The notes below the pieces were generated by a model. The model was not told the origin of the DNA. It saw only the letters and a list, made by a program, of their open reading frames with translations, and ran no database searches. Made by a program: the position numbers and the translations under genes. Below, in pieces: positions 52,622 through 59,729 of a stretch of DNA of 64,000 nucleotides. Position 1 is the first letter of the stretch, and each line of letters begins with the position of its first letter. The DNA lies in contig NZ_JACAOY010000010.1 of assembly GCF_013385985.1 (NCBI RefSeq), positions 1-64,000 on the forward strand, given 5' to 3'. This DNA comes from Pseudomonas sp. B6002 (GTDB taxonomy: Bacteria; Pseudomonadota; Gammaproteobacteria; Pseudomonadales; Pseudomonadaceae).

Positions 52622-55600
52622 ATGCCCAGATTGCCGACTGTGTTACTGCTGTCGCTGCTGACCTGGACCGCAACGGCTGGCGCGTTGACTCTTACTGATG
52701 ATGAGCGTGGCTGGTTGGCGGACCATCAGGAGCTGCGCCTGGGCGTGGACGCGTCCTGGCCACCGTTCGAATACAAGGACGAAAATGGCCGCTACCAGGG
52801 CCTGGCGGCTGACTATGTGCGCTTGATACAGGACCGCCTGGGCGTACGAATCAAGCTGATCGAACCGGCAAACTGGACTGCCGTGCTGGAGCAGGCCAAA
52901 AGCAACCAGCTGGACCTGCTGCCCGGCATCATGTCTACCCCGGAGCGCCAGAGCTACCTGGCTTTTACGCGCCCGTACCTGGACTTCCCCATCGTCATCC
53001 TCGCCCATGAAGGCGGCGCGAAACCGCGCAGCCTCAAAGACCTGTACGGGCTCAAGATCGCCGTGGTGGAGAATTATGCCCCCCACGAATTGCTGCGCAC
53101 CCACCACCCCGACCTCAACCTGGTGGCCATGCCCAACGTCAGCTCCACCCTGCAAGCCCTGGCCACGGACGAAGTGGACGCGGTGGTGGGCGACCTGGCT
53201 TCCAGCGTCTGGAGCCTGCGCCAGCTGAAGCTCGACGGCCTGTACGTCAGCGGGGAGACGCCCTACCGCTATCAATTGGCGATGGGCGTGCCCCGAGATG
53301 AAAAAATACTGGTGGGCATTCTGGACAAGGTGCTCGCCGACCTCAGCTCGGATGAAACCGATGCCATCCAGCAACACTGGGTAGGCAGCTTCACGGACCA
53401 CCGCACCTTCTGGGCCGACCTACTGACATACGGCCTGCCAGCCGTGTTGTTGCTGAGCACCGTGTTGGCCATCGTGATTCGGATCAATCGTCGGCTCAGC
53501 TCGGAGATTTCCCGCCGCGTGGCCCTTGAGCAAGAACTGCGCAGCAGCGAATACCACTATCGCGGCTTGGTGGAGAGCCTGTCCGCCATCGCCTGGGAAG
53601 CCAGCATCACTGATTTCACCTACAGCTACGTTTCCCCCCACGCCGAGGAACTGCTGGGCTACCCGCGGGCGCACTGGCTGATCCCGGGCTTCTGGCGCAA
53701 TATCATCCACCCCGCCGACCTGACGCGTGCCGAAGCCTACTGCTACCGCGAAACCCGCGCCAACCGCGACCACAGCCTGGATTATCGCGTCATAACCGCT
53801 GACGGCCGCTGCCTGTGGGTGCGGGACATTGTCAGCCTGATCGAGCACGGGCATGAGCCGGTACTGCGCGGCTTGATGATCGACATCAGCGAAGCCAAGC
53901 GCACCGAAGAAGCGCTGCAGCTGTCCGAGCAGAAATTCGCCTCGGTGTTCCAGCAATGCCCGGACATCCTGGTGATCGCACGGCTGTCGGATGGCTGCCT
54001 GCTGGAGGTCAACAAGGCCTTTGAAGACCAGATCGGCCTGAGCGCCGCCGATGTTGTCGGCAAAACTGCCACCGAGCTGAATATCTGGGGTATCCAGGGT
54101 GTCGGCCCCGACCTGCTGCAACGGGTGCAGACCACCAGCATCCGCAACCTGGAAATGCCCTTTTTACGCAGCAACGGCCAGGCCTTCATCGGGCTGATCT
54201 CGGCCGAACCGTTCCAACTCGACACCACCGAAGCCCTGGTGGTGGTGGTGCGCGACATCACCCAACTCAAGGAAACCCAGCAACAACTGCAAACCTCCGA
54301 AGAGAAATTTGCCAAGGCGTTCCATGCCTCACCCGATGGCTTGCTGCTCAGCCGTCAGCGCGATGGGCTGCTGATTGAAGTGAACGAAGGTTTCAGCCGA
54401 CTGACCGGGTTCACCAGCGCCACATCCCTGGACCAGTCCACGCTGGACCTGGGCATCTGGGTCGACCTCAACGAACGCAAGCACATGCTGGAGCTGATGC
54501 AACGCGATGGTTTCGTGCGCGACTTCATCTGCCATATCCGGCGCGCCGACGGCCTGATTCGCCTGTGCGAGCTGTCCAGTCGCCCGCTGCCCATTGGCGA
54601 TGAAGATTGCATGCTCACCATCGCCCGCGACATCACCGACCGCCAGCTGATGCAGGAAAAACTCCAGCAAGCCGCCACCGTGTTCGAGAGCACGGCCGAA
54701 GGCGTGTTGATCACCGACACCCGCCAGAACATCAGCGCCGTGAACCGCGCATTCACCGAAATCACCGGCTACAGCGAAGCCGAGGCCCTCGGCCACACCC
54801 CACGCCTGCTCGCTTCCGGCCTGCATGACAGCGCGTTCTACGCCGCGATGTGGCACCAGCTGACGGCACAGGGGCATTGGCAGGGCGAGATCTCCAACCG
54901 TCGCAAGAATGGCGAGCTGTACCCCAGCTGGCTGACGATCAGTGCCGTGCGCAACCGTGACCAGTTGATCACGCACTTTGTGGCGGTATTCGCCGATATT
55001 TCCAGCCTCAAACTGGCTCAGGCCCGCCTTGACTATCAGGCCCACCATGACCCGCTGACCGGCCTGCCCAACCGCACGTTGTTCGAAAGCCGGTTGCAGG
55101 CCGCCCTCAATGGTCATCAGGAAACCGGCAAACAGGGCGCCGTGCTGTTCCTGGACCTGGACCGCTTCAAACACATCAACGACAGCCTCGGCCACCCCAT
55201 CGGCGACCTGTTGCTCAAGGACATCGCCGTGCGCCTCAAGGAGCAACTGCGCGATATCGACACAGTGGCCCGCCTGGGCGGCGACGAATTCATCATCCTG
55301 CTGCCCGGCCTGCAACACGCCAGCGATGCCGAACACCTGGCCAATAAGCTGCTGGCGTGCTTCACCCCACCGTTCCAGGCTGGCGAGCACGAGTTCTTTA
55401 TCAGCGCCAGTATTGGCACCAGCCTTTATCCCCAGGACGGCACCGACGTCGCCACCCTGGTCAAGAACGCCGATGCGGCGATGTACCGCTCCAAGGCCAA
55501 GGGGCGCAACCGGGTCGAAAGCTACACTCGCGACCTCACCGCCCAGGCCAATGAGCGCGTGGCACTGGAGCATGAACTGCGCCGCGCAATCGAGCGCGAG

Positions 55601-56365
55601 GAGCTGAGCCTCTACTACCAGCCCAAACAGAGCCTGCTGACCGAGGAATTGATCGGCGCCGAAGCCCTGATCCGCTGGCATCACCCGACCTTTGGCGAAG
55701 TGCCACCCGAACATTTCATTGCCCTGGCCGAAGAGAACGGCATGATCCTGCAGATTGGCGACTGGGTACTGGAGCAAGCCTGTCGACAAATGTCCGCCTG
55801 GAGAGAGGCCTTCGATGATTTCGGCCCGCTGTCGGTCAACCTCGCTGGCGCACAACTGCGCCACCCCGGCCTGCTGGCACGCATCGAGCAATTACTGCGT
55901 GACTACCGCCTCGCCCCCGGCAACCTGCAGCTGGAAATCACCGAAAACTTCATCATGAGCCAGGCCGAGGAGGCGCTGGAGGTGCTGCACCAGCTCAAGC
56001 GCCTGGGCGTGCAGCTGGCAATCGATGATTTTGGCACCGGCTATTCATCCCTCAGTTACCTCAAGCGCCTGCCGCTGGACTTCCTGAAGATCGACCAATC
56101 CTTCGTGCGCGGCCTGCCCGACGACCCCCATGACGCCGCCATCGTGCGCGCCATCATTGCCCTGGGTCACAGCATGCAATTCACCATCATCGCCGAAGGC
56201 GTGGAGAACCCCGCGCAACAAGCCTTCCTGGCCGCCGAAGGCTGCGAACAGATGCAAGGCTACATCGTCAGCCTGCCCCTGCCCCCCGAACTTTTCGCCG
56301 CTACCTTTCTTCGTATGAACCTTGAGGATTTTTCGGATAGCACAGCGGAGAAACCATCGCTATAA
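52622..56365 (+). CDS. rmcA: Cyclic-di-GMP signalling protein with VFT, PAS, GGDEF and EAL domains (RmcA-like)
   Basis: 1247-aa membrane protein. It has a signal sequence (about 1-20), a periplasmic SBP_bac_3 Venus-flytrap domain (about 25-260), a membrane helix (near 268-287), four PAS domains (about 305-795), then GGDEF and EAL domains. Both catalytic motifs look intact (GGDEF 886-890 with RxxD inhibitory site 877-880; EAL at 1014, DDFGTGYSS, EGVE). Domain order and position after rpoD match PAO1 RmcA (PA0575), a phosphodiesterase linked to redox and arginine sensing. Its stop codon overlaps the -10 element of the next tRNA. Confidence 0.9.
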   Translation: MPRLPTVLLLSLLTWTATAGALTLTDDERGWLADHQELRLGVDASWPPFEYKDENGRYQGLAADYVRLIQDRLGVRIKLIEPANWTAVLEQAKSNQLDLLPGIMSTPERQSYLAFTRPYLDFPIVILAHEGGAKPRSLKDLYGLKIAVVENYAPHELLRTHHPDLNLVAMPNVSSTLQALATDEVDAVVGDLASSVWSLRQLKLDGLYVSGETPYRYQLAMGVPRDEKILVGILDKVLADLSSDETDAIQQHWVGSFTDHRTFWADLLTYGLPAVLLLSTVLAIVIRINRRLSSEISRRVALEQELRSSEYHYRGLVESLSAIAWEASITDFTYSYVSPHAEELLGYPRAHWLIPGFWRNIIHPADLTRAEAYCYRETRANRDHSLDYRVITADGRCLWVRDIVSLIEHGHEPVLRGLMIDISEAKRTEEALQLSEQKFASVFQQCPDILVIARLSDGCLLEVNKAFEDQIGLSAADVVGKTATELNIWGIQGVGPDLLQRVQTTSIRNLEMPFLRSNGQAFIGLISAEPFQLDTTEALVVVVRDITQLKETQQQLQTSEEKFAKAFHASPDGLLLSRQRDGLLIEVNEGFSRLTGFTSATSLDQSTLDLGIWVDLNERKHMLELMQRDGFVRDFICHIRRADGLIRLCELSSRPLPIGDEDCMLTIARDITDRQLMQEKLQQAATVFESTAEGVLITDTRQNISAVNRAFTEITGYSEAEALGHTPRLLASGLHDSAFYAAMWHQLTAQGHWQGEISNRRKNGELYPSWLTISAVRNRDQLITHFVAVFADISSLKLAQARLDYQAHHDPLTGLPNRTLFESRLQAALNGHQETGKQGAVLFLDLDRFKHINDSLGHPIGDLLLKDIAVRLKEQLRDIDTVARLGGDEFIILLPGLQHASDAEHLANKLLACFTPPFQAGEHEFFISASIGTSLYPQDGTDVATLVKNADAAMYRSKAKGRNRVESYTRDLTAQANERVALEHELRRAIEREELSLYYQPKQSLLTEELIGAEALIRWHHPTFGEVPPEHFIALAEENGMILQIGDWVLEQACRQMSAWREAFDDFGPLSVNLAGAQLRHPGLLARIEQLLRDYRLAPGNLQLEITENFIMSQAEEALEVLHQLKRLGVQLAIDDFGTGYSSLSYLKRLPLDFLKIDQSFVRGLPDDPHDAAIVRAIIALGHSMQFTIIAEGVENPAQQAFLAAEGCEQMQGYIVSLPLPPELFAATFLRMNLEDFSDSTAEKPSL

Positions 56366-56366
56366 T
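56361..56366 (+). promoter_or_regulatory. tRNA promoter -10 element
   Basis: TATAAT followed by the GC-rich CCGCGACC lies 15 nt before the mature tRNA 5' end and overlaps the rmcA TAA stop. No strong -35 is seen. The discriminator is typical of stringently controlled stable RNA. Confidence 0.55.
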
Positions 56367-56381
56367 CCGCGACCTGTTACA

Positions 56382-56458
56382 GGGCCTATAGCTCAGTTGG
56401 TCAGAGCAGAGGACTCATAATCCTTTGGTCCACGGTTCAAGTCCGTGTGGGCCCACCA
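56382..56458 (+). tRNA. tRNA-Ile (CAU anticodon, lysidine-modified type)
   Basis: A full cloverleaf of 77 nt. The 7-bp acceptor stem is GGGCCTA / TGGGCCC, then a D-arm (GCTCAGTTGGTCAGAGC), an anticodon loop CTCATAA with CAT at 56416-56418, a T-arm with GGTTCAAGTCC and an encoded CCA. The CAT anticodon reads as Met by rule. The loop CTCATAA and overall sequence resemble E. coli ileX, whose C34 is converted to lysidine by TilS to read AUA. It is therefore called Ile2. Confidence 0.85.
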
Positions 56459-56463
56459 ACTCC

Positions 56464-56490
56464 AAAGCCGCGCATTGCGCGGCTTTCGCG
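56464..56490 (+). terminator. tRNA-Ile terminator
   Basis: AAAGCCGCGC / GCGCGGCTTT with a 3-nt loop lies 6 nt after the tRNA CCA end. Confidence 0.8.
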
Positions 56491-56591
56491 TTTCTGGCGC
56501 AATAGTTTCTCAGCCCACCCAGGCGAACAAAACGACGAAAGTGTCCAAAAAACGTCCACACTCTCAGCGCTAAATCACTGGAGCCCTCCCC

Positions 56592-57038
56592 TTGCCCGTC
56601 CTCGATGAAATCGACCGCCAACTGATCGCCGCGCTGCAGATCAACGCCCGCGAAAGCGTCGCCATGCTTGCCCGGCAGCTAGGTATCGCACGCACAACGG
56701 TGACGTCGCGCCTGGCGCGGCTGGAAAAGACCCAGGTGATCACCGGATACGGCGTGCGCCTTGGCCAACGGGTGGTCGACGGCGGTTTGCAGGCGTATGT
56801 GGGCATTACGGTGCAGGCGCGTTCGGGCAAGGACGTGCTGCGCAAGCTCAGTGCCATGGCCCAGGTCCAGCAACTGTGCGCGGTGAGTGGCGAGTTCGAT
56901 TATGTGGCGTGGCTGCGCACCGACTCGCCCGAACAGCTCGATCAACTGCTGGATCAGATCGGCAGTGTCGACGGCGTGGAGAAAACCACCACGTCGATCA
57001 TCCTCAGTAACAAATTGGATCGCGGACAGCCAATCTGA
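56592..57038 (+). CDS. Lrp/AsnC-family transcriptional regulator
   Basis: 148-aa regulator with an N-terminal helix-turn-helix (about 20-42, AMLARQLGIARTTVTSRL) and a C-terminal RAM ligand-binding domain (GITVQARSGKDVLRKL, YVAWLR). The start is a TTG at 56592 with GGAG about 11 nt upstream. No in-frame ATG precedes the helix-turn-helix. It sits directly upstream of davB-davA on the same strand, as in P. putida (PP_0384-0382), so a lysine-responsive control of that pair is plausible. Confidence 0.85.
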   Translation: MPVLDEIDRQLIAALQINARESVAMLARQLGIARTTVTSRLARLEKTQVITGYGVRLGQRVVDGGLQAYVGITVQARSGKDVLRKLSAMAQVQQLCAVSGEFDYVAWLRTDSPEQLDQLLDQIGSVDGVEKTTTSIILSNKLDRGQPI

Positions 57039-57086
57039 CCGCCACCTTCGTCACTCTGACTAAAAACAATTCATTACGACGACACT

Positions 57087-57109
57087 TTGCGTCTTATTAA
57101 CGAGCGCAA
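57087..57109 (+). promoter_or_regulatory. Candidate operator upstream of davB
   Basis: Inverted half-sites TTGCG and CGCAA separated by 13 bp lie in an AT-rich stretch about 75 nt before the davB ATG. A TATACT (57139-57144) downstream could be the -10 element, with a poor -35. This arrangement fits activation by the adjacent Lrp-type protein, but no consensus was verified. Confidence 0.35.
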
Positions 57110-57184
57110 CGCTCCCTAAACTGGCTGCCATCTTTTCCTATACTCAGCGGGACGTGCCCCGCCGAGTTGCCAGCCAGGTTTGCC

Positions 57185-58876
57185 ATGAACGAACTCAACA
57201 AGAACAATCGCCACCCTGCAGACGGTAAAAAGCCCATCACCATCTTCGGCCCGGATTTCCCGTTTGCCTTTGATGACTGGATCGAGCACCCGGCCGGGCT
57301 CGGCAGCATCCCCTCCGCCAACCACGGTGCCGAAGTGGCGATCGTCGGCGCGGGCATCGCAGGCCTGGTGGCCGCTTACGAGCTGATGAAGCTGGGCCTC
57401 AAGCCGGTGGTGTACGAGGCCTCGAAGATGGGCGGCCGCTTGCGCTCCCAGGCCTTCGAAGGCGCCGAAGGCATCATCGCCGAGCTGGGCGGTATGCGTT
57501 TCCCAGTGTCGTCCACCGCGTTCTACCACTATGTGAATAAGCTGGGTCTGGAGACCAAGCCCTTCCCCAACCCGCTGACACCCGCCTCTGGCAGCACAGT
57601 AATCGACCTCGAAGGCCAGACCCACTACGCGCAAAAACTCTCCGACCTGCCCGTGCTGTTCCAGGAAGTGGCCGACGCATGGGCCGATGCCTTGGAAGCG
57701 GGTTCGCAGTTCGGCGATATCCAGCAGGCCATCCGTGACCGCGACGTACCGCGTCTAAAAGAACTGTGGAACAAGCTGGTGCCGCTGTGGGACGACCGCA
57801 CCTTTTACGACTTTGTCGCCACCTCCAAGGCGTTCGCCAAGCTCTCGTTTGCGCACCGCGAAGTGTTTGGCCAGGTGGGTTTCGGCACCGGTGGCTGGGA
57901 CTCGGATTTCCCCAACTCCATGCTGGAAATCTTCCGCGTGGTGATGACCAACTGCGACGACCACCAGCACCTCGTCGTCGGCGGCGTCGCGCAGGTGCCC
58001 ATGGGCATCTGGCGCCATGTGCCAGAGCGCTGCGCCCACTGGCCGGCCGGCACCAGCCTGAGTTCGCTGCACCGCGGTGCGCCGCGCGCCGGGGTGAAAC
58101 GCATTGCCCACGCGCCGGATGGCCGGTTTGCGGTGACCGACAACTACGGCGACACCCGCGAATACGCCGCCGTGCTGACCACCTGCCAAAGCTGGCTGCT
58201 GACCACCCAGATCGAATGCGATGAAACCCTGTTCTCGCAAAAAATGTGGATGGCCCTGGACCGTACGCGCTACATGCAATCATCGAAGACCTTCGTGATG
58301 GTCGACCGTCCGTTCTGGAAAGACAAAGACCCGGAAACCGGCCGCGACCTGATGAGCATGACCCTCACCGATCGCCTCACCCGTGGCACTTACCTGTTCG
58401 ACAACGGCGACGACAAGCCGGGGGTCATCTGCCTGTCGTATTCGTGGATGAGCGACGCGCTGAAAATGCTGCCGCAACCCATCGACAAACGCGTGAAGCT
58501 GGCCCTGGATGCGTTGAAAAAGATCTACCCGAAGGTCGACATCAAGGCGCGCATCATCGGCGACCCGATCACCGTGTCCTGGGAGGCTGACCCGCACTTC
58601 CTCGGCGCCTTCAAAGGCGCCCTGCCAGGCCACTATCGCTACAACCAGCGCATGTATGCGCACTTCATGCAGAAGGACATGCCCGACGAACAGCGTGGGA
58701 TCTTTATCGCCGGTGATGACGTCTCCTGGACGCCCGCGTGGGTGGAAGGCGCGGTGCAGACCTCGCTGAACGCCGTGTGGGGCATCATGAATCACTTCGG
58801 CGGCAGCACTCACCCCGAGAACCCGGGGCCAGGGGATGTGTTCGACGAAATCGGGCCAATCGCCCTGGCCGACTGA
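57185..58876 (+). CDS. davB: L-lysine 2-monooxygenase
   Basis: FAD-dependent enzyme converting L-lysine, with O2, to 5-aminovaleramide and CO2, the first step of the aminovalerate route. The 563-aa protein has the dinucleotide-binding GAGIAG (55-60) followed by a VVYEAS acidic end, GGRLRSQ and the late FAD motif GIFIAGDDVSWTPAWVEGA. The long near-identity I recall with P. putida DavB, together with the adjacent davA, makes the assignment specific rather than a generic amine oxidase. The start at MNELNKNN is chosen over an upstream in-frame ATG. Confidence 0.93.
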   Translation: MNELNKNNRHPADGKKPITIFGPDFPFAFDDWIEHPAGLGSIPSANHGAEVAIVGAGIAGLVAAYELMKLGLKPVVYEASKMGGRLRSQAFEGAEGIIAELGGMRFPVSSTAFYHYVNKLGLETKPFPNPLTPASGSTVIDLEGQTHYAQKLSDLPVLFQEVADAWADALEAGSQFGDIQQAIRDRDVPRLKELWNKLVPLWDDRTFYDFVATSKAFAKLSFAHREVFGQVGFGTGGWDSDFPNSMLEIFRVVMTNCDDHQHLVVGGVAQVPMGIWRHVPERCAHWPAGTSLSSLHRGAPRAGVKRIAHAPDGRFAVTDNYGDTREYAAVLTTCQSWLLTTQIECDETLFSQKMWMALDRTRYMQSSKTFVMVDRPFWKDKDPETGRDLMSMTLTDRLTRGTYLFDNGDDKPGVICLSYSWMSDALKMLPQPIDKRVKLALDALKKIYPKVDIKARIIGDPITVSWEADPHFLGAFKGALPGHYRYNQRMYAHFMQKDMPDEQRGIFIAGDDVSWTPAWVEGAVQTSLNAVWGIMNHFGGSTHPENPGPGDVFDEIGPIALAD

Positions 58877-58886
58877 GGAACTGAAC

Positions 58887-59681
58887 ATGCGTGTTGCCTT
58901 GTACCAATGCCCGCCACTGCCGCTGGACGTCGCTGGCAACCTCACGCGCCTGCACCAACTGGCGCATGAGGCCTCTGGCGCCGATGTACTGGTGCTGCCG
59001 GAGATGTTTCTCAGCGGCTACAACATCGGCGCAGAAGCGGTGGGCGCCCTGGCCGAGGCGCAGGATGGGCCGTCGGCGCAGGCCATTGCCGAGCTGGCCA
59101 AAAGCGCCGGGCTGGCAATTCTCTACGGTTACCCGGAGCGGGCCGAAGACGGGCAGATCTACAACGCCGTGCAACTGATCGACGCCCAGGGCCAGCGCCT
59201 GTGCAACTACCGCAAGACGCACCTGTTCGGCGACCTGGACCACTCGATGTTCAGTGCAGGCGACGATGACTTCCCGCTGGTCGAACTCAACGGCTGGAAG
59301 CTCGGTTTCCTGATCTGCTACGACCTGGAGTTCCCGGAAAACACCCGGCGCCTGGCCCTGGCTGGCGCCGAGCTGATCCTGGTGCCCACCGCCAACATGG
59401 TGCCCTTCGACTTTGTCGCCGATGTCACCGTGCGGGCGCGGGCGTTTGAAAACCAATGTTATGTGGCCTACGCCAACTATTGTGGGCACGAAGGTGAGAT
59501 CCAGTACTGCGGGCAAAGCAGCATCGCCGCGCCGAACGGCCAACGCATCGCCCAGGCGGGGCTGGATGAAGCCTTGATCGTCGGCACTCTAGAGCGCCAA
59601 TCGATCCTCGATGCCCGCGCCGCCAACCACTACCTGCAAGACCGTCGCCCCGAACTCTACGGTGCGCTGCACAAACCCTGA
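58887..59681 (+). CDS. davA: 5-aminopentanamidase (delta-aminovaleramidase)
   Basis: Nitrilase-superfamily amidase that hydrolyses 5-aminovaleramide to 5-aminovalerate, the product of which can go on to glutarate. The 264-aa protein has the catalytic triad E39 (LPEMFLSGY), K110 (NYRKTHLFGD) and C144 (LICYDLEFPE). It begins 10 nt after davB with GAGGAA upstream, so the two form an operon. davT and davD, the next enzymes, are not in this window. Confidence 0.93.
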   Translation: MRVALYQCPPLPLDVAGNLTRLHQLAHEASGADVLVLPEMFLSGYNIGAEAVGALAEAQDGPSAQAIAELAKSAGLAILYGYPERAEDGQIYNAVQLIDAQGQRLCNYRKTHLFGDLDHSMFSAGDDDFPLVELNGWKLGFLICYDLEFPENTRRLALAGAELILVPTANMVPFDFVADVTVRARAFENQCYVAYANYCGHEGEIQYCGQSSIAAPNGQRIAQAGLDEALIVGTLERQSILDARAANHYLQDRRPELYGALHKP

Positions 59682-59701
59682 ACCAGCCGGTTTGTTAACA
59701 T

Positions 59702-59729
59702 GGGCACTTCCAACGTTTCGGAAGTGCCC
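59702..59729 (+). other. Perfect hairpin abutting the pqqF start
   Basis: GGGCACTTCC / GGAAGTGCCC with an 8-nt loop ends at the base before the pqqF ATG. GGAAG in the 3' arm is the likely ribosome-binding site. No T-run follows. It may control translation or be an unusual terminator for davBA. Confidence 0.6.

Noticed and set aside
56382-56458. Elongator or initiator tRNA-Met
   Set aside because: The anticodon is CAT, but the loop CTCATAA and the body resemble lysidine-type tRNA-Ile2, and the initiator features (C1-A72 mismatch and three G-C pairs in the anticodon stem) are absent.
59700-59729. ATG 59700 as the pqqF start
   Set aside because: It would translate the hairpin stem, has no Shine-Dalgarno and adds ten residues not expected for the family. 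ATG 59730 is preferred.
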